Source of the DNA: Bacteroidaceae bacterium
GTDB lineage: Bacteria; Bacteroidota; Bacteroidia; Bacteroidales; Bacteroidaceae
Assembly (NCBI GenBank): GCA_017557475.1
Contig: JAFYYO010000408.1
Span: 1-5,896 of the forward strand
Direction of reading: 5' to 3'
Length of the DNA stretch: 5,896 nt
Position numbers and translations under genes: made by a program. The notes beneath the pieces are model-generated. The model searched no databases. It was given only the letters and a program-made list of their open reading frames with translations, and was not told the DNA's origin. Positions 1-5,896 of this stretch are shown piece by piece. The number at the start of each line of letters is the position of its first letter. Within the stretch, counting starts at the first letter, position 1.

Positions 1-50
1 AGAGTTTTTTTGCTTAATCCATTGTTCTTGCGCCAGAATACAGAAAACCA

Positions 51-85
51 CAAAAAAGAAAGCCCCGCTCATTTCGAGCGAGGCT
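51..85 (-). terminator. Intrinsic terminator of the LRR surface-protein gene
   Basis: Read on the minus strand, the arms at 76-85 and 61-70 form a 10-bp stem (agcctcgctc with gagcggggct, one G-U pair) closed by the 5-nt loop gaaat. A T-rich run, tttcttttttg, follows directly at 60-51. It lies 24 bases past the TAA stop of the giant gene, where its transcript should end. The plus strand has no T-run after the stem, so it acts in one direction. Bases 1-50 show nothing further that I can support. Confidence 0.9.
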
Positions 86-108
86 CCCTTAAAAGTATGT
101 CGAAGTGG

Positions 109-3100
109 TTACTTCACCAGAACTTTTCGTCCGCCAACAATATTGATGCCCTTCTGCATCTTGCCGAGGCGCTGACCTGCAAGATTGTAAATAGAACCGT
201 CTTCCATCTTCCATCTTCCGTCTTCCATCGAGGGAACTCCTGTGATGATGTCCTCGACATTCTCCAGAGCGGCCTTTATCTCGTCCAAATCCGTGCCATT
301 ACCGAACCAGACAACGTCCTCGAACTGTGTCCTGACTCCTGTCAGGATGAGCTTCAGTGCAGGTGTGCTGTCGAGGCTGGACTGCACACCGTACAGCGTT
401 GCATTACAAAGTAGAGTGGATGAGACGCTTCTGATTTGCACTCTCGTAGGCTCGGTCAGTGCGTAGTAGATTGTGCCGTCCTCAAGCTCATACTTGCTAA
501 CGCCGTCGATGTTGAAGCCTCTGAGCTTCTGATTCGTCCCAGCCATTGTAAAGGCAGGATAACCGAGGTTGACTATTCCTGGCGTCTCTGTGGAAGGTGC
601 TATCGTCACAGTTTTGTCTGTATCGCTCGATTCGGAAAGTTCCCCGTCTGCTGAGGTATATTCCTGCCAGATGGTACCTGCGTAGTCTATCGGTGCGTAT
701 GGATCGACTGGTGCTACGATGTTGAGGAAGTTCTTCCAGTAGTCGGCAGCCTGATAAAGGCTCTTCGTGCCTTCAGGCACATTGAGTGTCACGTCCTGAT
801 AGTGGCTCTCGTCGAAGGAGTTGAACCTGAGTTCAGGCGGTGTTGTAGCGTTGCAGTTAACGATGGCGAGGCTTGTGCAGTCTTGGAACACTTTGTTCCC
901 GATTAACGTAACCGTAGCGGGAATGGTCACTTCTGTCAGATTGCTGCTGCCTTTGAAAGTGGTGCCCTCAATATCGACGACGGTGTAGGTCGTGCCCTGA
1001 TAGGTGACAGTCTCTGGAATGTTGATGGCTCCCACATAATTGCCGCTGTAGTAGAAGTCATCCTTCACTGTCAAGCTGACTTCTCCTTCGTTCGCAGAAT
1101 AGTAGTAGAGGCCGTCCACCTCGAACTGATATGGCAGCACATCACGATTGTAGTCCTGCCAAACGTCGGCATCTTCGTATGAGCCGTATGCAAATCCTGG
1201 AACAAAGATGCAACCGTTGAAAGCCTCCTCTTCGAAGCCGAAGGCAAAGGCGGAAAGCACAGGTGGCGTCATCGCATGGCACACAATCGATTCAAGGTAT
1301 GAGCAATTGAAGGTGCATGCTTCGATGGCTTGGATTGTCTTGGGCAACGCGATGCTATTCAGGTGGGTGTCGTTCCAGAAAGCTTGTGCCGCAATGCCTG
1401 TGACGGTGTAGGTCGTGCCGTCGAAGGTCACTGTCTCGGGGATATAGTCTTCCCCGCCACTGTAGTTGAAGTCGTATGTATCGGTTTCGGGATTGTAGGC
1501 ATTGGTCACATAGACGCTTGTGCCATCGGGCTGAATCTTGTAATAGATGCCGTCCTTCTCGAAGTCATAGCCGTCGACGTTCCTGAGCTCGCAGAAGTAA
1601 TACCACCCTTGATTGGTCTTGTAGGCGTCGAATGCCGAGCCGTGGATGATGAGCTTGGCTACATCTGTGGTATAACCCTCAAACGGATCGACAAGAGCAA
1701 GCGTCTCGTCATAAGAAATCGTTGGCGGCGTTGTCGCATAGCAGTAAATCGCCTCTATGTTTTCGTCGCCAGCAAAGGCACCGTTCCAGATTACCTGTAG
1801 CGTGCTTGGCAGCGAGATACGCTTCAGGTTGGTGCATTCTTTGAAGGCAAAGGCGCCGATGCCCGTCACTGTATATGTCGAGCCTTCGAAAGACACCGAA
1901 TCAGGAATGTCGTAAGAATCCTCAGTGTACGGATATGACTCGTCGTTCAAGCGGTCATACTTGCGCACCACATAGACGCTGCTGCTGTCGGGCTGTATCT
2001 TGTAGAAGATGTCGTCCTTCGCGAAGTCGTAGTTGAAGCGCGTAGAGAGCTTGGCGAAGAGATGCCAATCATAGACTGAGTTCTTATAGGCCTGATAAGC
2101 TTCGGAAGGTACATATACCCAAGGATAATCGTAATCAGTGAAAGAGTCATCGGTTACCGGCGGTGTCAGGGCTGTGCATATCACCAGTTGTAAGGCGTCA
2201 TTGAGGGCGAAAGCAGCATTGTCGATATAGGTCACGCCTCTGCCGAGATGGACTTCCCACAGACGCTGGCACTCCATAAAGGCAGCGTAGCCGATGGTGG
2301 TTACCTGGTCGGGAATGACAACTTTGGTCAGCCATTCGCCGCAGTTGCGGAAAGCTTCGTCGCCAATAGCAAGCACATTGCTGCCAATCGTCACGCCAGT
2401 CAGTCCCGAGCAGTCCTTGAATGCACGGTTGCCGATGGCTGTTACGCTGTAGGTCGCACCATCGTACGATACTGTAGCAGGAATGACGACATTGCCGCTG
2501 TAAGTGTTGTAGTTGGTGTCCTTGTAAGTCACCATGGCTTCGTTGTTGCCCGTTGCGATATAATAGATGCCGTCCCTCTCGAAGTAAGCGCCGCCAATCT
2601 TAAGGACATTGGCGAAGTTCTTCCAATAATTAGCATCTGCGTAGTTCTCGACAGAACCGTGAGGCACATAGAGGGTCGCACCATAGCATTCGGTGGTGAA
2701 GGGCAAACCATTGAACTTGGGCGGTGTGACGGCGTAGCAGATGATTTGCTGCAACGGACAAGAACCGAAGGCAAGGTAGCCTAAGGTGTTCACGCTGGCA
2801 GGAATGGTCACGCTTGTCACATCAACACAATTATTGAAGGCATACTTGCCGATAGCTGTCACGTTGTAGGTCTTGCCGCCATACGTTATAGTGCTTGGGA
2901 TATTGACGTTGCCGTGATAACTGATGTCGTTCTCTTCCTTGCGTGTTACCTCGACAGTGTTGTCGCCCGTTACGCAATACCAGATGCCATCCACCTCGAA
3001 CGGCTTGCAGGTCAGATAGCCAGGCTTTGCCGAGCCTCCGTCAATACGGGCGTAGAAACTAGTAACTATTGACTCGTTGTATATCGTGCCTTGTCCACCC

Positions 3101-4467
3101 TTGATGTTCGTGCAGCCAAGGAACATGTCCTGTGAGTAGGTAACATACTTGGCATCCCACTGAGGGCTGACAATTATTGTCTCGAGACTACTGCAGTTCC
3201 TGAACATTGCTTGCATTAATCTCGCAGAGCAAATATTGAACGAGCTCAAGTCGAGCTTCGTGAGCGAAGAGCAGCCCATAAACATCTCCGGCATGCTGAC
3301 CGCGTTCGCAGTATTGAAGTTGCTCAGGTCAAGACTTGTCAAGGCACTACAACCACGGAACATTTCAGTGAAATTGGTCGCGTTCGCAGTATTGAAGTTG
3401 CTCAGGTCAAGACTTGTCAAGGCTTTGCAGTTATAGAACATATCAGAGAAGTCGGTCACATTCTCCGTGTTGAAATTGCTGACATCAAGTTCTGTCAACG
3501 CCTCGCAGCCAGAGAACATAAGGCTCATGTCCGTCACATTGCTGGTGTTCAGGTATTCCAGTCCGGTTATGCTTTCAAGATTCTTCATGCCTGCAAACCA
3601 AGCCTTAGTACTAGTACAGCCCGTGAAGTTGGCAAACGACGGGTCGAACTCAACACGCGTTACTTCTGGTGCTAATCCATACCACCCTGTCGTTACTTCT
3701 AACTTGCGATGCACTTCTAAGACCTCACCATCGTTACGGCTCTGCCATTGGTCATCGCAATAGAACTTCATCGTACCATTAGCGAATACTGCGTATGGCT
3801 GAGCCGGTGTGTGTTCGAGGATAGCACGGACACTTTGACCGGCACTACGGTTAATGTACCACCATTCACAAATCTTGCTCGGGTTGATTTCGAAACCTGC
3901 ACTCACGCTATCGGCAACACCTTGACCTTGAACGTGATTACCCAAATGGTATATACCTTTAAGTCCGACGCCTCTTAACCGTTCACCATCTTTATAACCC
4001 GCAGCTGGTAGGAAGATACTCTTGAGATTGATTTTGCTCGTTATCTTCCATCCGTCGACGCCATTCAGCGTTGTCCATTCCTTCTTAGTATATTTGTCGT
4101 TCGTCAGTTCCCTATAATGAACTATCCAAGGGGTCTGGAAAAGTGTGCCCCAGTTCATGGCCGCTGCATCGTCCTCTGTAAAGAGTCCTGTCCAGCCATC
4201 CGACTCTGTGTACTTCGTGAGGTGCTTCGATGTTCCGTCGCTCGACCATTTGTAGGTGCTCCAGTCATAATTTACCTTGGGATCTGTCTCTCCCCATGCA
4301 AAGTACCAGCCAAACTCTTCCGGGCTGTTTGCGCCAATGTTGCAGGTTGCCCAAAGTGTGCCGCTTGGCAAACCGAGGTCAACGAACTCGTGCCCGAAGG
4401 ATTCCCATGCCTTTGCGCTTGATGCTATCGCCATCAAGGCAAACAATAAGATGTAAAGACGTTTCAT
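109..4467 (-). CDS. Secreted multidomain BspA-type leucine-rich-repeat surface protein
   Basis: This is a 1452-residue protein, probably exported and surface-attached; the ligand is unknown. Residues 1-20 are a signal peptide ending AKA. Residues ~25-217 resemble the Fibrobacter succinogenes major paralogous (FISUMP) domain: VDLGLPSGTLWATCNIGA, WYFAWGETDPK, SIFLPAAGY, and a closing SVRAI. Residues ~270-465 are DUF285/BspA repeats of 26 residues (LDLSNFNT...MFxxCxxLT). Then come five LRR_5-type modules starting near 490, 629, 814, 968 and 1114. Each opens with F/Y-x-x-DGIYY, continues with IPxTVxxxGxTYxVTxI and AFxxC, and has a C/N-x-A-x-TPP strand. Residues ~1255-1412 form a beta-rich domain, possibly calycin-like (weak). 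The last 27 residues (IYNLAGQRL...GINIVGGRKVLVK) are the tail common in Prevotella secreted proteins and resemble a type IX secretion signal; that role is inferred. BspA relatives bind host proteins or other bacteria, but these repeats occur widely, so adhesion is only a guess. The start is supported by the signal peptide; there is no Shine-Dalgarno sequence and no promoter of its own. Confidence 0.95.
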   Translation of the reverse strand: MKRLYILLFALMAIASSAKAWESFGHEFVDLGLPSGTLWATCNIGANSPEEFGWYFAWGETDPKVNYDWSTYKWSSDGTSKHLTKYTESDGWTGLFTEDDAAAMNWGTLFQTPWIVHYRELTNDKYTKKEWTTLNGVDGWKITSKINLKSIFLPAAGYKDGERLRGVGLKGIYHLGNHVQGQGVADSVSAGFEINPSKICEWWYINRSAGQSVRAILEHTPAQPYAVFANGTMKFYCDDQWQSRNDGEVLEVHRKLEVTTGWYGLAPEVTRVEFDPSFANFTGCTSTKAWFAGMKNLESITGLEYLNTSNVTDMSLMFSGCEALTELDVSNFNTENVTDFSDMFYNCKALTSLDLSNFNTANATNFTEMFRGCSALTSLDLSNFNTANAVSMPEMFMGCSSLTKLDLSSFNICSARLMQAMFRNCSSLETIIVSPQWDAKYVTYSQDMFLGCTNIKGGQGTIYNESIVTSFYARIDGGSAKPGYLTCKPFEVDGIWYCVTGDNTVEVTRKEENDISYHGNVNIPSTITYGGKTYNVTAIGKYAFNNCVDVTSVTIPASVNTLGYLAFGSCPLQQIICYAVTPPKFNGLPFTTECYGATLYVPHGSVENYADANYWKNFANVLKIGGAYFERDGIYYIATGNNEAMVTYKDTNYNTYSGNVVIPATVSYDGATYSVTAIGNRAFKDCSGLTGVTIGSNVLAIGDEAFRNCGEWLTKVVIPDQVTTIGYAAFMECQRLWEVHLGRGVTYIDNAAFALNDALQLVICTALTPPVTDDSFTDYDYPWVYVPSEAYQAYKNSVYDWHLFAKLSTRFNYDFAKDDIFYKIQPDSSSVYVVRKYDRLNDESYPYTEDSYDIPDSVSFEGSTYTVTGIGAFAFKECTNLKRISLPSTLQVIWNGAFAGDENIEAIYCYATTPPTISYDETLALVDPFEGYTTDVAKLIIHGSAFDAYKTNQGWYYFCELRNVDGYDFEKDGIYYKIQPDGTSVYVTNAYNPETDTYDFNYSGGEDYIPETVTFDGTTYTVTGIAAQAFWNDTHLNSIALPKTIQAIEACTFNCSYLESIVCHAMTPPVLSAFAFGFEEEAFNGCIFVPGFAYGSYEDADVWQDYNRDVLPYQFEVDGLYYYSANEGEVSLTVKDDFYYSGNYVGAINIPETVTYQGTTYTVVDIEGTTFKGSSNLTEVTIPATVTLIGNKVFQDCTSLAIVNCNATTPPELRFNSFDESHYQDVTLNVPEGTKSLYQAADYWKNFLNIVAPVDPYAPIDYAGTIWQEYTSADGELSESSDTDKTVTIAPSTETPGIVNLGYPAFTMAGTNQKLRGFNIDGVSKYELEDGTIYYALTEPTRVQIRSVSSTLLCNATLYGVQSSLDSTPALKLILTGVRTQFEDVVWFGNGTDLDEIKAALENVEDIITGVPSMEDGRWKMEDGSIYNLAGQRLGKMQKGINIVGGRKVLVK
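202..229. repeat. Heptanucleotide tandem repeat, 4 units, inside the LRR protein gene
   Basis: Four head-to-tail 7-bp units read TTCCATC, TTCCATC, TTCCGTC, TTCCATC on the plus strand, with one base change in the third. On the coding strand they encode most of MEDGRWKMEDG (about residues 1413-1423), just before the conserved tail IYNLAGQ. Seven is not a multiple of three, so gain or loss of one unit would shift the reading frame of the tail. Both other frames reach a stop near or shortly past the normal one and encode unrelated peptides. Confidence 0.9.
3301..3423. repeat. Perfect 45-bp direct repeat (3301-3345 and 3379-3423) in the DUF285 array
   Basis: The 45 bases at 3301-3345 recur without a change at 3379-3423, 78 bases (26 codons) apart. 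They encode the shared LTSLDLSNFNTANA part of two adjacent 26-residue BspA units. Flanking units keep the same 78-base spacing (ttgaa at about 3236 and 3470) but have diverged. Exact identity in only this pair suggests a recent unit duplication or gene conversion. Copy-number change here would stay in frame and simply lengthen or shorten the repeat surface. Confidence 0.9.
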
Positions 4468-4507
4468 AACAGTTAAAGTTTATTAGTTTGTTTTTGTGCT
4501 ATACATT

Positions 4508-4906
4508 TTATATTATATAAGGAGAAACAATGAATCTGCCCATGCTTGGGTTAAGCATGGGCATATGATTATCACAAACCTGACAATGGTGCTCTATACA
4601 GCAAACATAATTAAAATCCAACAGGCAGCCTCCACAATCTTCGCAGAATTGGTCGTAGAATTGATTTTGCGCATCTTCATATGCTTCCTCATAGCTATAC
4701 TCGCTTTTAGGAAAAACCATTTGACAAACAATCCCACAATGAGGACACTCATGCTCAAAAGTCCTATCTCCACCATCGCTCGAGTATGTGCAGTCATAAT
4801 CTGCCCAAGCCATTTGGGATATGAAGCAGCTACAGAGCGTAAGCAGAGCCGCAAGCATGCCCCTCCCAGGCGGCATCCATCTTTTGGTAAATATCTGATT
4901 CTTCAT
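4508..4906 (-). CDS. Small secreted cysteine-rich protein of unknown function
   Basis: This 132-residue protein matches no family I recognise. A signal peptide is visible: basic N-region (KRW, residues 8-10), hydrophobic core ~17-33, and a likely cut after AWA (residue 35). A start at Met11 or Met17 would also leave a working signal, so the exact start is uncertain. A lipobox reading (LCSC, Cys27) is weaker. The mature part holds 11 cysteines in about 97 residues: C54-PH-C57-GIV-C61, C88-ED-C91-GG-C94, C102-C103 and HH-C108-QV-C111-DNH. The CxxC spacing with nearby histidines suggests metal binding of zinc-ribbon type or a disulfide-rich fold; this is inferred. The middle (residues 67-87) is acidic and rich in Tyr and Glu. 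It lies 40 bases upstream of the giant LRR gene on the same strand, so the two are probably one transcript. The opposite strand has a longer open frame, but it lacks any protein-like feature. Confidence 0.72.
   Translation of the reverse strand: MKNQIFTKRWMPPGRGMLAALLTLCSCFISQMAWADYDCTYSSDGGDRTFEHECPHCGIVCQMVFPKSEYSYEEAYEDAQNQFYDQFCEDCGGCLLDFNYVCCIEHHCQVCDNHMPMLNPSMGRFIVSPYII
4537..4563. repeat. Perfect 11-bp inverted repeat in the 3' end of the cysteine-rich gene
   Basis: The arms tgcccatgctt (4537-4547) and aagcatgggca (4553-4563) are perfect complements around a 5-base loop. The stem would form in the minus-strand mRNA across codons for MPMLNPSMG, about 27 bases before the stop and about 70 bases before the start of the LRR gene. 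No T-run follows on either strand, so it is not an intrinsic terminator. It might be a processing or stability element between the two genes. Confidence 0.75.
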
Positions 4907-4960
4907 AGTCGTATAAGATTTAATGGGTTTATATTTGTTGTTAGTATCCCTTATATAAAC

Positions 4961-4991
4961 AAAAAAACGTGGACTTCATTCGTCTACGTTT
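4961..4991 (-). terminator. Intrinsic terminator at the 3' end of the structured RNA
   Basis: On the minus strand, aaacgtagac (4991-4982) pairs with gtccacgttt (4974-4965) around a 7-nt loop, with one A-C mismatch. The 3' arm runs straight into seven Ts (4967-4961). This would end the minus-strand RNA that starts near 5185. The top 4 bases of the 5' arm (4988-4991) also belong to the closing helix of the upstream rod, so the two structures compete slightly. Read-through would enter the cysteine-rich gene about 55 bases on. Confidence 0.75.
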
Positions 4992-5185
4992 CCGAGGTAT
5001 CTGCAAACACCCAACAACCTTTAACGAGTAAAAGCCCACGCCGAACCGACGTGAGCATCCTTACTTTTACTCTTGGTTGTTCCTTTATTTTGCAGATTTT
5101 CGGAAACAAGATTCAAGCGGACGCTTCTTTATCTATGTCTAAATCCGTTTGTTTATGCCATAGGCAAGTGATTTTGCATGATTCT
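4961..5185 (-). ncRNA. Structured RNA of ~224 nt, candidate Bacteroidales-1 / 6S-like RNA
   Basis: A consensus Bacteroidota promoter lies just upstream and an intrinsic terminator ends the unit. The centre folds into one long rod of stacked helices: 5100-5107 with 4988-4995 (8 bp), 5089-5096 with 5000-5007 (8 bp), 5075-5081 with 5013-5019 (7 bp), and 5064-5072 with 5026-5034 (9 bp). The apical hairpin pairs 5047-5056 with 5034-5043 (10 bp). Small internal loops separate the helices. Two apical pairs are G-U on the minus strand but would be A-C on the plus strand, which supports the direction. The first ~75 nt look loosely structured, with only short 4-bp hairpins. A Bacteroidales RNA bounded by this promoter type and a terminator matches the published description of the Bacteroidales-1 motif. 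A long rod with internal loops also recalls 6S RNA. I assign the family from this outline, not from an alignment. A cis-acting leader for the downstream genes is the main alternative. Confidence 0.72.
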
Positions 5186-5189
5186 GCTG

Positions 5190-5221
5190 CAAATATACGC
5201 TTTTTTTTCTCAAACTGCAAA
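5190..5221 (-). promoter_or_regulatory. Bacteroidota primary-sigma promoter for the structured RNA
   Basis: On the minus strand a -33 box TTTG (5221-5218) is followed after exactly 20 bases by the -7 box TATATTTG (5197-5190). This is a full match to the Bacteroidota consensus TTTG-N19-21-TAnnTTTG. Transcription would start near 5185. A T/A-rich spacer with eight As on the minus strand lies between the boxes. A second TTTG at 5214-5211 is too close to the -7 box (13 bases) to be the partner. Confidence 0.85.
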
Positions 5222-5402
5222 AGTTTTGCTGAATTTCCCTCTTATTTTATCAACAAAAATCTTTGCGATTGTGGAAAACTTTCTGTTAAAATGCTTGCAG
5301 GATTTCAAAAGTCGCCGTAAATTCGCAACCGATTTGCCTGCTTGTCGTGGCCTTCTTGTGGGCAAAAACTAACAACATTTTATTATAAACATTTTTGCAA
5401 TT
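5222..5402. other. Intergenic region between the ncRNA promoter and the coiled-coil gene
   Basis: This A/T-rich stretch separates two divergent units. An open frame runs through it in the same frame as the downstream gene and ends at a TAA at 5370-5372. It lacks protein-like features apart from the short match described as a decayed duplication. I searched the plus strand for TTTG-N20-TAnnTTTG. The closest -7-like box is CATTTTTG at 5390-5397, which has no TTTG partner at the right distance and would give an almost leaderless mRNA. I therefore call no promoter for the coiled-coil gene. Confidence 0.5.
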
Positions 5403-5423
5403 ATGGAAGATTTTATCATTAAA
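5262..5423 (+). repeat. Imperfect direct repeat: decayed copy of the coiled-coil gene start
   Basis: Bases 5262-5291 match 5394-5423 at 22 of 30 positions without gaps. The offset is 132 bases (44 codons), so both copies lie in one frame. Translated, the upstream copy reads FAIVENFLLK and the downstream copy FAIMEDFIIK, where MEDFIIK is the start of the coiled-coil gene. The changes are conservative (V/M, N/D, L/I). Similar A/T-rich sequence continues a little upstream of both. This looks like a remnant duplication, but chance similarity in A/T-rich DNA cannot be excluded. Confidence 0.4.
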
Positions 5424-5896
5424 AACGAGGGAGAAGACTCCCTGAAAGTCGTGAGGATATTTTCGCAAAGTGTTCAGTCTCTTATAGTTGACTATGAGGA
5501 CATGACTGCCCGCCTGGAGCAGAGCGAACTGCGAATCAAGGAGCTGGAACAGGAGAACGAACGCTTGCAGAGCGAGCAGCTGAGGCACGATTTGTGGTCG
5601 AGCCGTGTGACCTACGAGAATGTGGTGGAGCTGATTGCTTCCTACGAGGATGCTTCCCAGCGCGACGAGGCTCGCAAGCTGATTGAGCCGCTCCTGAAGA
5701 AGGAGCAGGTGAGGCAACTGCGCCGCGACATCCGCCTGAAGGTGAAGGAGCTGGAGCAGGCTGAGGAGGCTGCTCAAGTGCCTGAGGAACTCCAGACGGA
5801 GGAGGCTGAGGAGATCTGGTCGAGCCTGCGCGAGGCTGGCTTTATCGCGGAGGGCAGCTACGGGCTGGCAAAGGGTGTGTCGGCCAATCTGGCTAC
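5403..5896 (+). CDS. Coiled-coil protein of unknown function, 3' end outside the window
   Basis: An open frame runs from the ATG at 5403 to the window edge with no stop: 164 complete codons plus two bases. I do not recognise the family. There is no signal peptide or membrane segment, so it is probably cytoplasmic. Residues ~30-62 form a strong coiled coil (LEQSELRIKELEQENERLQ). A second charged helical stretch spans ~86-125 (KKEQVRQLRRDIRLKVKELE), followed by an acidic linker (128-137). From ~138 the character changes (IWSSLREAGFIAEGSYGLA), which may begin a small C-terminal domain. The start is the first ATG after an in-frame TAA at 5370-5372. There is no Shine-Dalgarno sequence, as usual in this phylum. 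Codon use is richer in G and C than the intergenic DNA before it, which fits real coding sequence. It is transcribed away from the ncRNA, and nothing here links it to the secreted proteins. Confidence 0.85.
   Translation, partial: MEDFIIKNEGEDSLKVVRIFSQSVQSLIVDYEDMTARLEQSELRIKELEQENERLQSEQLRHDLWSSRVTYENVVELIASYEDASQRDEARKLIEPLLKKEQVRQLRRDIRLKVKELEQAEEAAQVPEELQTEEAEEIWSSLREAGFIAEGSYGLAKGVSANLA

Noticed and set aside
2248..2784. A 178-codon plus-strand frame, with others at 1330-1800 and 10-414, inside the giant gene
   Set aside because: These are antisense shadows of a 4.3-kb gene whose minus-strand frame carries repeated, recognisable domains.
4537..4563. The perfect hairpin as a terminator of the cysteine-rich gene
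   Set aside because: No T-run follows on either strand, and the stem lies before the stop codon.
4468..4580. A separate promoter for the giant LRR gene
   Set aside because: The only TTTG on the minus strand here (4578-4575) has ttaaccca, not TAnnTTTG, at the right distance.
4907..4963. A promoter for the cysteine-rich gene using TTTG at 4960-4963 as the -33 box
   Set aside because: At the required 19-21 base spacing the sequence is aacaaata or similar, which does not match TAnnTTTG.
5034..5056. The apical hairpin of the rod as a free-standing terminator
   Set aside because: Only four Ts follow on the minus strand, and these are paired in the next helix; it is better explained as the tip of the rod.
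4496..5320. A 274-codon open frame on the plus strand
   Set aside because: It overlaps the cysteine-rich gene and the structured RNA on the opposite strand and shows no signal peptide, domain or low-complexity signature of a real protein. The minus-strand frame has a clear signal peptide and a cysteine pattern.
5286..5777. A leucine-rich minus-strand frame of 163 codons
   Set aside because: It is the antisense of the coiled-coil gene; CTG, CAG and GAG codons read backwards give Leu- and Gln-rich artefacts.

Overview
The window looks like a chromosomal segment from the phylum Bacteroidota, most likely a Prevotella-type member of the Bacteroidales. The evidence is a BspA-type leucine-rich-repeat surface protein with a Prevotella-style C-terminus, starts without Shine-Dalgarno sequences, and a promoter matching the Bacteroidota consensus TTTG-N20-TAnnTTTG. 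No tRNA, rRNA, CRISPR array or transposase is visible.

Layout. Most of the window (109-4467, minus strand) is one giant gene for a 1452-residue secreted protein. In order it has a signal peptide, a FISUMP-like domain, a DUF285/BspA repeat array, five LRR_5-type modules and a C-terminal sorting-like tail. A good intrinsic terminator (51-85) closes it. Forty bases upstream on the same strand lies a small secreted cysteine-rich protein of unknown function (4508-4906). Neither gene has a recognisable promoter of its own, so they are probably co-transcribed.

The stretch 4907-5402 has no protein gene that I accept. It holds a strong non-coding RNA candidate on the minus strand: a consensus promoter (5190-5221), about 224 nt of sequence whose centre folds into a long rod, and a terminator (4961-4991). 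This resembles the Bacteroidales-1 RNA description and is 6S-like in outline. Because it points at the two secreted-protein genes and ends about 55 bases before the first, it could also be their leader. A plus-strand gene for a coiled-coil protein of unknown function starts at 5403 and runs off the window.

Points worth a second look are the ncRNA; a 7-bp tandem repeat just before the sorting-like tail of the giant protein, which could switch that tail in and out of frame; a perfect 45-bp direct repeat in the LRR array; an 11-bp perfect hairpin inside the end of the cysteine-rich gene; and a decayed in-frame copy of the coiled-coil gene's first codons 132 bases upstream of the real start.
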